Made by a program: the position numbers and the translations under genes
NCBI RefSeq assembly: GCF_000217955.3
Contig: NZ_AFOY02000016.1
Span: 1-64,000, forward strand
Direction of reading: 5' to 3'
Source: Pseudomonas fluorescens HK44
GTDB lineage: Bacteria; Pseudomonadota; Gammaproteobacteria; Pseudomonadales; Pseudomonadaceae
Length of the DNA: 64,000 nt
Shown: positions 1-8,220 of the stretch, piece after piece
Layout: each line of letters begins with the position of its first letter
Numbering within the stretch: position 1 is the first letter of the stretch
Notes under the pieces: model-generated
Seen by the model: only the letters and a program-made list of their open reading frames with translations
Told to the model about the DNA's origin: nothing
Database searches by the model: none

Positions 1-1
1 T

Positions 2-265
2 TCATGGAGCGCTTACAGTACTTGCACGGAACGCTACGACAAAGACGGCATGACGGTCGAGCAGTTGGCGGACTACGTGAAACCGTATTGGCCGATCCTC
101 AAGACTCGGTTGCTGGCCGGCGAGTATCAGCCGTAAGGTGTACGCGCCGTCGAAATCCAAAAAACCAAAGGCGGGACAAGGCAGCAGGGCATTACCAGTG
201 TGGTGGATCGTCTGATCCAATAGGCTCTGCTGCGACAACTCACGCCGATTTTCGAACCGCCGTAT
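2..265 (+). pseudogene. Group II intron reverse transcriptase remnant
   Basis: The second forward frame reads like the N-terminal half of an LtrA-type reverse transcriptase: DKDGMTVEQL, then RLLAGEYQP, AVEIQKTKGGTRQQGI, VVDRLIQ, ALLRQLTPIFEPPY. These match the conserved order of RT blocks 0-2 in group II intron maturases. The frame carries two in-frame stops (TAA at 134-136 and TAG at 221-223). It ends abruptly after PIFEPPY, with no YADD catalytic block, no maturase domain and no endonuclease domain. It runs off the left edge, so the upstream part is not seen. It is a non-functional relic. Confidence 0.8.
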
Positions 266-322
266 ACGGAACCGTATGTCCATGTATGTGAGAGGACGGC
301 GGCTGTGAAGCCGCCTCCTACT
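266..322 (+). other. Group II intron 3' end (domain V/VI remnant)
   Basis: The stretch holds GAACCGTATG, then TGTGAGAGGACGGCGGCT and a GGCGGCT/AGCCGCC hairpin with loop GTGA, closing with CCTCCTACTCGAT. This is the usual layout of the 3' half of domain V, domain VI and the 3' splice end in bacterial group II introns. It follows the broken reverse transcriptase frame directly, so most of the maturase and the 5' half of domain V appear deleted. The exact 3' boundary (about 320-322) is inferred from the ACTCGAT ending. Confidence 0.65.
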
Positions 323-496
323 CGATCTGGCGATCGAGTTTCCCGAAAGGCAGAGCAATTCCGCCTTTTGTCCGAAAATTAAAATTACGTATGTAATATA
401 TCGTTTTAATTATGCCTATAATAAAACCGTCGCCCGTACAGGTCCCCAAGAGCCGGGCATTCAACATCCCTCAGGCATCTTCCCGGAGTTGCAGCT

Positions 497-1291
497 ATGA
501 ATTCTATCCAGTCCAAAGGTATCGCCCTGATCACCGGCGCTTCATCCGGAATTGGTGCGGTCTATGCCGAGCGGTTGGCGGCGCGTGGTTTTGACTTGCT
601 GCTGGTAGCTCGCGATGAGCAACGTCTGCAGGTCGCAGCAACAAGGTTGCGGGCCGAGCATGGTGTGCAGGTCGAGGTGTTGAAGGCGGACCTGACGCTC
701 AAGGCCGATTTGTTGGCGGTGGAGCAGCGTCTGCGCAGTGATTCCGGCATCAGCCTGCTGCTGAACAACGCGGGTATCGCCGCGGATGGCTCTTTGGCCA
801 GTGCCGACACGGATCAGCTGGAGCGGATGATTCAGCTCAATGTGGTGGCGGTGACACGTTTGGCTGCTGCGGCAGCCGCGAATTTTTCGACGGTCGGGCG
901 CGGTTCGATCATCAATCTGGCGTCGGTGGTTGCGTTGATTCCCGAGCGTTTCAACGCGACTTATAGCGCGACCAAGGCTTACGTGCTGAGCCTCACGCAG
1001 TCGTTGAATGCTGAGCTGAGTGGGTCGGGCGTGCAGGTTCAGGCGGTGTTGCCAGGGGTGACGCGCACCGAAATCTGGGAGCGCTCAGGGATTGATGCCA
1101 GCGCTATCCCGGCGGAAATGGTGATGGAGGCAGGGGAGATGGTCGATGCGGCATTGTCGGGATTCGATCAGGGTGAGTTGATCTCCATTCCTTCATTACC
1201 TGATGCCGCAGACTGGAATGTTTTTGTTACCGCACGCCACGCGCTAGGGCCAAACCTGTCGAAGAGTGCTGCGGCTTCGCGCTACAAGTAG
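497..1291 (+). CDS. Short-chain dehydrogenase/reductase (SDR)
   Basis: A 264-residue classical SDR, an NAD(P)-dependent oxidoreductase with a Rossmann fold. The cofactor motif TGASSGIG lies near residue 14, NNAG near 90, a Ser in the INLASV strand near 140, and the catalytic pair YSATK near 155. The substrate cannot be deduced. The ATG at 497 follows a GGAG (484-487). It is preceded by an AT-rich stretch (about 375-420) that probably holds the promoter. The next two genes on the same strand, a FadR-type regulator and a DUF1989 protein, may form a small catabolic cluster with it. Confidence 0.9.
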   Translation: MNSIQSKGIALITGASSGIGAVYAERLAARGFDLLLVARDEQRLQVAATRLRAEHGVQVEVLKADLTLKADLLAVEQRLRSDSGISLLLNNAGIAADGSLASADTDQLERMIQLNVVAVTRLAAAAAANFSTVGRGSIINLASVVALIPERFNATYSATKAYVLSLTQSLNAELSGSGVQVQAVLPGVTRTEIWERSGIDASAIPAEMVMEAGEMVDAALSGFDQGELISIPSLPDAADWNVFVTARHALGPNLSKSAAASRYK

Positions 1292-1372
1292 TGGCGCTCT
1301 TCACTTAACAACTGGCATGAATAGTGACGGCTCATTGACTGACGATTGTTGAACAATCCTGAGGCGATGAGC

Positions 1373-2026
1373 ATGAGTAGCGGACTGTCCCTGGCGGACC
1401 ACATCACACTGGAGTTGCGCGCCGATATCATCGGCGGTCGTTTGCTGCCAGGCAGGGCGTTGGTGGAAGGTGATCTGGTGATTGCCTACAACGCCTCGCG
1501 CAATACCATCCGCGAAGCGCTGCACCGCTTGGGGCAGGAAGGCCTGACCCTTTATGTCCGAAATAAAGGCGTGATAGTTCGCCAGCTCGGCGCCGATCAG
1601 GTGCGCGACCTGTTTCAGGTCCGGCGCACGCTGGAGTTACAGGCCATCAGTGCCAGCCGACCGCTGCGCGAATACCAATCCGATCACATGATCGAAGCCA
1701 TTGAGGCCTCGCAACTGGCTCGCGAGCGTGAAGACTGGCGGGCTGTCGGCACCCACAGCCTGCGTTTTCATCAGCATATTGTCGGCTTGTTACGCAGCCC
1801 GTTGTTCGATGAATTCTTTACCAACGTCGTTGCACAACTGCGTCTGGTGTTCAGTGCGGCGCCCGATGAATCACGCTTTCAAGCGCCCTGGCTTGAGCGC
1901 GACCGGCACATTCACGACTTGCTGGTCGAAGGCGACAAGCCTGGCGCTTACGATGCCTTGAGCGATTATCTCGATGATTCCGAACAGCAATTGCTTGAGT
2001 TGTTCAACCATCCTTCCCGTCACTGA
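1373..2026 (+). CDS. GntR-family transcriptional regulator (FadR/FCD type)
   Basis: About 217 residues. An N-terminal winged helix (residues about 5-70, with SRNTIREALHRLGQEGL as the recognition region and RNKGVIVRQL as the wing) is followed by an all-helical FCD-type ligand domain. The FCD signature is seen in FQVRRTLELQA and in the His residues at HSLRFHQHIV and HIHDLL. These regulators usually repress nearby catabolic genes until an organic acid binds. Starts at 1346 (TTG), 1367 and 1373 are possible; GAGG at 1361-1364 sits 8 bases before 1373 and decides for it. The stop is 15 bases before the DUF1989 gene, a likely target or partner. Confidence 0.88.
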   Translation: MSSGLSLADHITLELRADIIGGRLLPGRALVEGDLVIAYNASRNTIREALHRLGQEGLTLYVRNKGVIVRQLGADQVRDLFQVRRTLELQAISASRPLREYQSDHMIEAIEASQLAREREDWRAVGTHSLRFHQHIVGLLRSPLFDEFFTNVVAQLRLVFSAAPDESRFQAPWLERDRHIHDLLVEGDKPGAYDALSDYLDDSEQQLLELFNHPSRH

Positions 2027-2041
2027 TCGAGGACTCACGCC

Positions 2042-2893
2042 ATGTACAAAGACTATCCCGCGGCTTATCAGGTCAGTAAGGGCTCGGCGTTGCAGGTCGA
2101 TAAAGCCTTCTACGAGCGGATCCGCGATACACCGGCCGGGCGCACGCTGATCGAGCAATTTGAAGTGCCGATCCGCACCGGACGCGCCTGGCATGTGCCG
2201 GCGGGGCATGTGTTTCGTGTGACCACGCCGGTGGGCCCGCAAGTGGGGGACTTCAACGTCTGGAATGCCAACGACCCGCGCGAACGGCTGTGGGCTGCGC
2301 GGACCCGGCAACTGCAGGGCGCTCATGTCAGCACCCATGACCGGCTCTGGTCGAACCTGCCCTTTCTGCGACCGTTGGTGACCATCACCGACGATAGCCT
2401 GGCCAACTATGGCATCGACGAACATGGCGGACGTTTGCACGATCTGCTGGGCACGCGCTGCGACCCCTATGTGAACAAAATGCTCACCGGCGAGGACTTC
2501 CATCACCATTGCCATTCGAACCTGACCCGCGCCGTGTTACCTCATGGTCTGACCGAGTTTGATGTACATGACGTGCTGAACATCTTTCAGTGCACGGGGC
2601 TCAATCACGACGATATGTACTTCATGAAGGCCTGTCCGGCGCAGAAGGGCGATTATCTGGAGTTCTTCGCCGAGATCGATCTGCTGTGTGCATTGTCGAC
2701 CTGCCCGGGGGGCGATTTGTCGCTGCCGATGTGGGGGCCGAATGCGCAGGACCCATTAAGTGTCTGCCGGCCGTTGGGCGTGGAAATCTATCGTTTGGAG
2801 CCGACGTTGCTCGAAGGCTGGAGCCAGCCTGAGCGGGCGGCCTATAAAGGCCTGCATGGTTTGCACATCGCCAAGGCCGAGTGGGAGAAGTAG
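2042..2893 (+). CDS. DUF1989 / urea carboxylase-associated family protein
   Basis: 283 residues. The central part carries the DUF1989 pattern: GRAWHVPAGHVFRV, QVGDFNVWNA, HDRLWSNLPFL, TDDSLANYG, the His/Cys-rich FHHHCHSNL, HDVLNIFQCTGLN and CPAQKGDYLEFFAEIDLL. Relatives include the two urea carboxylase-associated proteins, now linked to carboxyguanidine deimination. No urea or guanidine carboxylase gene lies nearby, and this protein is longer than the roughly 200-220 residue partners, so its substrate is open. It is probably cotranscribed with the GntR gene just upstream. Confidence 0.82.
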   Translation: MYKDYPAAYQVSKGSALQVDKAFYERIRDTPAGRTLIEQFEVPIRTGRAWHVPAGHVFRVTTPVGPQVGDFNVWNANDPRERLWAARTRQLQGAHVSTHDRLWSNLPFLRPLVTITDDSLANYGIDEHGGRLHDLLGTRCDPYVNKMLTGEDFHHHCHSNLTRAVLPHGLTEFDVHDVLNIFQCTGLNHDDMYFMKACPAQKGDYLEFFAEIDLLCALSTCPGGDLSLPMWGPNAQDPLSVCRPLGVEIYRLEPTLLEGWSQPERAAYKGLHGLHIAKAEWEK

Positions 2894-2903
2894 AGAAGTT
2901 TTT

Positions 2904-3037
2904 GTGGCGAGGGAGCTTGCTCCCGCTCGACCGCGCGGCGGGCGCCATTCCAGTGTAAGCGCTACATCCGAAGAAAATGTGCGGGGGACTCCTGGGGCCG
3001 CTTCGCGGCCCAGCGGGAGCAAGCTCCCTCGCCACAG
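2904..3037. repeat. REPIN, REP type 1 (GTGGCGAGGGAGCTTGCTCCC)
   Basis: Two inverted REP units about 80 bases apart: GTGGCGAGGGAGCTTGCTCC at 2904-2923 and its mirror GGAGCAAGCTCCCTCGCCAC ending at 3036. Each unit is itself a partial palindrome. The same REP type recurs at 44686-44816. It lies between the convergent DUF1989 and DUF2897 genes. Confidence 0.9.
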
Positions 3038-3042
3038 TTCAG

Positions 3043-3210
3043 TCAACGGTCCTGCGCATCCTTGGCGTCCGCTGCGGCGTTGCGCTCAGCAACGCGTTTA
3101 CGTTGCTCCTCGGTCAATTCCACTTTGTTCGCGGTGTCGCGCAGCAACATCAAGCCACCGACGATCGATCCGATAGCAACCACCAGAATCAACCAGGCAT
3201 ACCAGGGCAT
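3043..3210 (-). CDS. DUF2897 family small membrane protein
   Basis: A 55-residue protein starting MPWYAWLILVVAIGSIVGGL. It has one N-terminal membrane segment (residues 4-22) followed by a charged Lys/Glu/Arg-rich tail ending in DAQDR. A strong AAGGAGA ribosome site lies just before the ATG at 3210. Small proteins of this kind (DUF2897) are common in Pseudomonas and, to my recollection, often sit beside kdp. No function is known. Confidence 0.85.
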   Translation of the reverse strand: MPWYAWLILVVAIGSIVGGLMLLRDTANKVELTEEQRKRVAERNAAADAKDAQDR

Positions 3211-3399
3211 AGCGCTCTCCTTAAGGGCAGGTTTTGACGCAAATGGTTTCGCGTCACGCCGTGCCTATCCACTTTGAGTCACAGCGTTTCTCTGTGGTTC
3301 CATTCTAGGCCTGTTCCGCTTGGTTCACCTCATCGAAGACCGGTCAACATCGTCTCGGCAGGGCGTCCGCACGCCGCTGTAACCTGCGCGTAAACCCAC

Positions 3400-3420
3400 T
3401 CTTTACGCCTTCTTTATGCC
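3400..3420 (+). promoter_or_regulatory. Candidate KdpE operator (tandem direct repeat)
   Basis: TCTTTACGCC (3400-3409) is followed by TCTTTATGCC (3411-3420): two 10-base direct repeats differing at one base, with an 11-base period. OmpR-family regulators such as KdpE usually bind two tandem repeats of this size. The site lies about 90 bases upstream of kdpF. The link to KdpE is inferred. Confidence 0.5.
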
Positions 3421-3508
3421 GCGCCCAACCCTTCGCTCTCGTTCCTTTACAGCCTTCCTACGGACAATTGCGCCACACGCGGCAGTCGCCGTACGACGGA
3501 GAAATTCC

Positions 3509-3598
3509 ATGAGTGTTCTGGACGGGGTGTCCCTGCTGTTGGCGGTGGGACTGTTCATTTATCTATTGGTTGCGCTGTTGCGCGCGGATCAGCACTAG
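3509..3598 (+). CDS. kdpF: Potassium-transporting ATPase small subunit KdpF
   Basis: A 29-residue single-span peptide (MSVLDGVSLLLAVGLFIYLL, then VALLRADQH). KdpF is the small lipid-like stabilising subunit of the KdpFABC potassium pump in the inner membrane. It ends 8 bases before kdpA and opens the kdpFABCDE operon. The size and the hydrophobic core followed by RADQH fit the family. Confidence 0.92.
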   Translation: MSVLDGVSLLLAVGLFIYLLVALLRADQH

Positions 3599-3606
3599 GA
3601 GCGGCT

Positions 3607-5301
3607 ATGCACAGTTATGACTATTGGCTGATCCTTGCGTTCTTCGCCATGGTGCTGGTTCCGGCACCGTTCCTGGGAAGGTTCTACTACAAGGTGATGG
3701 AAGGCCAGCGCACCTGGCTGACACCGATCCTCGGACCGGTGGAGCGCGGTTGTTATCGCGTGGCCGGGGTCGACCCGCAGAGCGAACAGAGTTGGCAAAA
3801 ATACACCCTGGCGTTGCTCGCGTTTAACCTCGCGGGTTTTTTGCTGTTGTTCGCGATCCTGTTGTTTCAGGACTACTTGCCACTCAACCCGCAAAACCTG
3901 CCGGGGCAGGAGTGGACGCAGGCGTTCAACACTGCCGTCAGCTTCATGACCAACACCAACTGGCAGTCCTACAGCGGTGAAGCGTCCCTGAGCTACCTGA
4001 GCCAGATGATCGGCCTCACCGTGCAGAACTTTGTCAGCGCCGCCACCGGCCTGGCCGTGCTGGTTGCCTTGTGTCGCGGCATCGGTCGCAAATCGGCACA
4101 AACCCTGGGCAACTTCTGGGTCGACATGACCCGCGCTACGCTCTACGGCCTGTTGCCGCTGTGCCTGTTGCTGGCGTTGTATCTGGTTTGGCAGGGCGTG
4201 CCGCAAACATTCGCCCATTACGTGAATGCGCTGACGATGCAAGGTGTGGATCAAGTGATTCCGCTGGGTCCTGCGGCCAGCCAGATTGCGATCAAGCAAC
4301 TGGGCACTAATGGCGGTGGTTTCTTCGGCGTCAACTCGGCGCACCCGTTCGAGAACCCGAACGCCTGGAGCAACCTGGTTGAAATGGGATCGATCATTCT
4401 GATCCCGGTGGCGCTGGTGTTTACCTTCGGCCATTACGTCAAGGACCTGCGTCAGAGCCGGGCGATCATCGCCTGCATGCTCGCGCTGTTTCTGATCGGT
4501 GGTGCGGTGTCGCTGTGGGCTGAATACCAGCCGAACCCGACCCTGAACAACGTCGCGGTTGAACAGACTGCACCGCTGGAAGGCAAGGAAGCACGCTTCG
4601 GTACCACGGCGACCGTACTCTGGTCGGTGACGACCACCGCGGCCTCCAACGGCTCGGTCAACGGTATGCATGACAGCCTCAACCCGCTGAGCGGCATGGT
4701 CGCGCTGATCAACATGATGGTCGGCGAAGTAATCTTCGGCGGCGTCGGCGCCGGCCTCTATGGCATGTTGCTCAATGTGCTGATCGCGGTGTTCCTCGCC
4801 GGTCTGATGATCGGACGCACACCGGAATACCTCGGCAAGAAACTGCAAGCCAAGGAAGTCCAGTTGCTGGTGGTGACCTTGCTGGTGATGCCGATTGGCG
4901 TGCTGGTATTGGGTGCGATTGCGGCGAGCCTGCCTGGCCCTGCGGGAACGATCAGCAACCCCGGCCCCCATGGTTTTAGCCAGTTGCTGTACGCCTACAC
5001 CTCCGCCAGTGCCAACAACGGTTCGGCATTCGGCGGCCTGAACGCGAACACGCCATTCCATAACCTGATGCTGGGCCTGGGCATGTTGATCGGGCGCTTC
5101 GGCTACATCCTCCCGGTACTGGCCCTGGCCGGCAGCCTGGCGATGAAGAAAACCGCGCCGATTGGCCAGAACAGCTTCCCGACCCACGGCCCGCTGTTCG
5201 TGACGTTGCTGACGGTGACCATTTTGCTGGTGGGGGGGCTGACCTTCCTGCCGACCCTGGCGTTGGGGCCTATCGCTGAACACTTGAGCCTAGGCTTCTG
5301 A
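3607..5301 (+). CDS. kdpA: Potassium-transporting ATPase subunit KdpA
   Basis: 564 residues, the usual length. KdpA is the channel-like, potassium-binding subunit of the Kdp pump, related to K+ transporters with four M-P-M repeats. Filter-like segments include [52 protein letters not shown] and [14 protein letters not shown]. About ten membrane spans. The long antisense frame over this gene is a codon-bias shadow. KdpB follows 8 bases later. Confidence 0.97.
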   Translation: MHSYDYWLILAFFAMVLVPAPFLGRFYYKVMEGQRTWLTPILGPVERGCYRVAGVDPQSEQSWQKYTLALLAFNLAGFLLLFAILLFQDYLPLNPQNLPGQEWTQAFNTAVSFMTNTNWQSYSGEASLSYLSQMIGLTVQNFVSAATGLAVLVALCRGIGRKSAQTLGNFWVDMTRATLYGLLPLCLLLALYLVWQGVPQTFAHYVNALTMQGVDQVIPLGPAASQIAIKQLGTNGGGFFGVNSAHPFENPNAWSNLVEMGSIILIPVALVFTFGHYVKDLRQSRAIIACMLALFLIGGAVSLWAEYQPNPTLNNVAVEQTAPLEGKEARFGTTATVLWSVTTTAASNGSVNGMHDSLNPLSGMVALINMMVGEVIFGGVGAGLYGMLLNVLIAVFLAGLMIGRTPEYLGKKLQAKEVQLLVVTLLVMPIGVLVLGAIAASLPGPAGTISNPGPHGFSQLLYAYTSASANNGSAFGGLNANTPFHNLMLGLGMLIGRFGYILPVLALAGSLAMKKTAPIGQNSFPTHGPLFVTLLTVTILLVGGLTFLPTLALGPIAEHLSLGF

Positions 5302-5309
5302 GGGATTTG

Positions 5310-7391
5310 ATGATGAATATGCCCGTTCGTGTATCGAAAAAAACCGCGCCGCACGCTGTGCCGGCGCAACCTGTCGAGCAACCGAAAACCGCGATCTCGG
5401 CCCTGTGGCGGCCGGCGCTGGTGCAAGCCTTCGTCAAGCTTGACCCACGGCAGTTGAAACGCTCGCCGGTGATGTTGGTGGTCGAGTTGACCGCGATCCT
5501 CACCACCGTGTTGTGCGTGATTCCAGATCCGGCAGTGCCGACTTTTGTCGCGGCGCAAATTGCGCTGTGGCTGTGGTTCACCGTGTTGTTCGCAAACTTC
5601 GCTGAAGCCCTGGCCGAAGGTCGCGGCAAGGCTCGCGCCGACAGCCTCAAGGCCGGCAGCGAAGGCTTGAGCGCTCGGCGTAAAAAAGCCGATGGCAGCT
5701 TTCAGGTAGTGCCAGCGGTCAGCCTGCGCAAAGGCGATGTGGTTCGCGTCGAAGCCGGCGAGATGATTCCCGGTGACGGCGAGGTGATCGAAGGCATTGC
5801 CGCGGTCAACGAAGCAGCGATTACCGGTGAGTCCGCGCCAGTGATTCGCGAGTCTGGCGGCGACCGTTCGGCGGTCACCGGCAACACTCGACTGGTGTCT
5901 GACTGGTTGCTGGTGCGCATTACCGCGAACCCAGGTGAATCGACGCTGGATCGCATGATCGCGCTGGTGGAAGGCGCCAAGCGCCAGAAAACCCCGAACG
6001 AAGTGGCGCTGGATATCCTGCTGATCGGCCTGACCATGATCTTCCTGGTGGTGGTCGTGACCTTGCAGCCGTTCGCCCACTTCGCCAACGGCAACCTGCC
6101 GCTGGTGTTTCTGGTGGCGTTGCTGGTGACGCTGATTCCAACCACCATCGGCGGCTTGTTGTCGGCCATCGGTATCGCCGGCATGGACCGTCTGGTGCGG
6201 TTGAACGTGATCGCCAAATCCGGCCGTGCGGTGGAAGCGGCGGGCGACGTGCACGTGTTGCTGCTGGACAAGACCGGCACCATCACTTTCGGTAACCGTC
6301 GGTGCACCGCGATTTATGCAGCACCGGGTGTCAGTGCCAAGGAGCTGGCGGAAGGCGCGCTGTTCGCTTCGCTGGCCGACGACACGGCCGAAGGCAAGTC
6401 AATCGTCGAGTACCTGCGTGGACTTTATCCACAGGCTGAACCGTCCGCCGAGATGCTGACCGTTGTACCGTTCAGTGCCGAAACCCGCTTGTCCGGCGTT
6501 GACTATCAGGGTCGGGTCTACCGTAAAGGTGCGGTGGATTCGGTGCTGGCCTTCATCGGCCTGACTCGTGCCGAGATACTGCCGGCGATGTCCCGGGAAA
6601 TCGACAAGATCGCCCAAAGCGGCGGTACGCCATTGCTGGTGTGTGCCGAGGGTAAGTTGCTCGGTGCGATCCACCTCAAGGACGTGGTCAAGCCGGGCAT
6701 TCGCGAGCGTTTCGCCGAGCTGCGCAAGCTGGGGATTCGCACGGTCATGGTGACCGGCGATAACCCGCTGACCGCGGCGGCGATTGCCGCTGAAGCCGGT
6801 GTCGATGACGTGTTGGCCGAAGCGACGCCGGAGAAGAAACTCGCCCGCATTCGTCACGAGCAGAACGACGGTCGTCTGGTCGCCATGTGCGGTGACGGTG
6901 CCAACGACGCACCGGCTCTGGCACAGGCTGACGTCGGCATGGCGATGAACGACGGGACGCAGGCCGCGCGTGAAGCGGCGAACATGGTCGACCTCGACAG
7001 CGATCCGACCAAGCTGCTGGACGTAGTGCAGATCGGTAAAGAGTTGCTGGTGACCCGCGGCGCGTTGACGACGTTTTCCATCGCCAACGACGTGGCCAAG
7101 TACTTCGCCATCTTGCCGGCGCTGTTTGCGGCGATCTACCCGCAACTGGGCGTGCTGAACATCATGCACCTGAGCAGTCCGCAGAGCGCGATTCTCTCGG
7201 CCATCGTCTTCAACGCCTTGATCATCGTCGGACTGATCCCGTTGGCCCTGCGCGGGGTACGTGTCCAGGCCGCGAGCGCTGCACACCTGCTACGTCGCAA
7301 CCTGTTGATCTACGGCGTGGGCGGCATCGTGGTGCCATTCGTGGGCATCAAGCTGATCGACATGCTGCTGACCGCACTGCACTTGGTGTAA
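5310..7391 (+). CDS. kdpB: Potassium-transporting P-type ATPase subunit KdpB
   Basis: About 693 residues. KdpB hydrolyses ATP to drive potassium uptake. The phosphorylated Asp of DKTGT is near residue 319, the actuator motif TGES is in [10 protein letters not shown], and the hinge motif is [10 protein letters not shown] followed by [16 protein letters not shown]. An ATG at 5310 or 5313 is preferred over the TTG at 5307 because a GAGGG (5300-5304) lies upstream. A REPIN in the 152-base gap after it separates kdpB from kdpC. Confidence 0.97.
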   Translation: MMNMPVRVSKKTAPHAVPAQPVEQPKTAISALWRPALVQAFVKLDPRQLKRSPVMLVVELTAILTTVLCVIPDPAVPTFVAAQIALWLWFTVLFANFAEALAEGRGKARADSLKAGSEGLSARRKKADGSFQVVPAVSLRKGDVVRVEAGEMIPGDGEVIEGIAAVNEAAITGESAPVIRESGGDRSAVTGNTRLVSDWLLVRITANPGESTLDRMIALVEGAKRQKTPNEVALDILLIGLTMIFLVVVVTLQPFAHFANGNLPLVFLVALLVTLIPTTIGGLLSAIGIAGMDRLVRLNVIAKSGRAVEAAGDVHVLLLDKTGTITFGNRRCTAIYAAPGVSAKELAEGALFASLADDTAEGKSIVEYLRGLYPQAEPSAEMLTVVPFSAETRLSGVDYQGRVYRKGAVDSVLAFIGLTRAEILPAMSREIDKIAQSGGTPLLVCAEGKLLGAIHLKDVVKPGIRERFAELRKLGIRTVMVTGDNPLTAAAIAAEAGVDDVLAEATPEKKLARIRHEQNDGRLVAMCGDGANDAPALAQADVGMAMNDGTQAAREAANMVDLDSDPTKLLDVVQIGKELLVTRGALTTFSIANDVAKYFAILPALFAAIYPQLGVLNIMHLSSPQSAILSAIVFNALIIVGLIPLALRGVRVQAASAAHLLRRNLLIYGVGGIVVPFVGIKLIDMLLTALHLV

Positions 7392-7418
7392 CGGTGTAAC
7401 GCGAGCGCTGCGCGCTCG

Positions 7419-7483
7419 ATCGCGGGCAAGCCTTGCTCCCACGGAATCACGCAGGACCGTAGGAGCAAGGCTTGCCCGCGATG
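7419..7483. repeat. REPIN, REP type 2 (TCGCGGGCAAGCCTTGCTCC)
   Basis: ATCGCGGGCAAGCCTTGCTCC at 7419-7439 is mirrored by GGAGCAAGGCTTGCCCGCGAT near 7462-7482, with about 22 bases between. It lies inside the kdp operon between kdpB and kdpC and can form a long hairpin in the transcript. Confidence 0.9.
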
Positions 7484-7543
7484 AACGCAACGCGGTGCAG
7501 CTGACAGACCGCTGTATTTGTTTTCCGATTCGAGGGTTTTGAA

Positions 7544-8089
7544 ATGTCTACTATGATTCGTCCGGCCTTGAGCCTGCTTGTCCTGATGACCCTGATCACC
7601 GGCGTCGCTTATCCACTGGTGGTAACGGGTGTTGCCCAGGTCGCGTTCCCTGATCAGGCCAATGGCAGCCTGGTGCGTGACACCGATGGCAAGGTGCGCG
7701 GCTCGTCCCTGATTGCCCAGGATTTTGTCGGTGATGCGTGGTTCCATCCACGGCCATCGGCGGGCGCATTTGCGACCGTATCGAGCAGTGCGAGCAACCT
7801 GGCACCGAGTAATCCGGCGCTCGCGACCCGGGTGATCGACGATGCCAACAAACTGCTGGTGCCAGGCCAGGGGCCAGTGCCCTTGGCGTTGCTGACCACC
7901 TCTGGCAGCGGCCTTGATCCACACTTGCCTCCGGCGGCAATTGCCTATCAACTGGCGCGGGTTGCGGCGGCGCGCAACCTGCCGATATCGACGGTCGAGC
8001 AGTTGATGGATGCGCACATCGAGCAACCGTTGGTGGGCCCTCCGGTGGTGAATGTGCTGGAACTGAACATCGCGCTGGAGAAGTTGTAA
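7544..8089 (+). CDS. kdpC: Potassium-transporting ATPase subunit KdpC
   Basis: 181 residues, the normal size. One N-terminal membrane span ([20 protein letters not shown]) and a periplasmic domain with the typical [28 protein letters not shown] and [13 protein letters not shown] motifs. It completes the KdpFABC pump and is thought to assist potassium delivery or ATP affinity. REPINs on both sides separate it from kdpB and kdpD. Confidence 0.97.
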   Translation: MSTMIRPALSLLVLMTLITGVAYPLVVTGVAQVAFPDQANGSLVRDTDGKVRGSSLIAQDFVGDAWFHPRPSAGAFATVSSSASNLAPSNPALATRVIDDANKLLVPGQGPVPLALLTTSGSGLDPHLPPAAIAYQLARVAAARNLPISTVEQLMDAHIEQPLVGPPVVNVLELNIALEKL

Positions 8090-8105
8090 GACCGTGCGGC
8101 CGTCA

Positions 8106-8170
8106 ATCGCGAGCAGGCTCGCATCCACAAGGACGGTGATGAACCTGCGGGAGCGAGCCTGCTCGCGATG
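8106..8170. repeat. REPIN, REP type 3 (ATCGCGAGCAGGCTCGC)
   Basis: AATCGCGAGCAGGCTCGC near 8105-8122 is mirrored by GCGAGCCTGCTCGCGAT ending near 8169. It lies between kdpC and kdpD, the second REPIN inside this operon. Confidence 0.88.
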
Positions 8171-8220
8171 ACGGTTTTGCAATCACCACCTGAACAACAG
8201 ACAAACAGAGACTTTCAAGC

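Noticed and set aside
3595-5283. 562-codon open frame on the minus strand opposite kdpA
   Set aside because: Gln/His/Arg-rich composition with no domain; it is a GC-bias shadow of kdpA.
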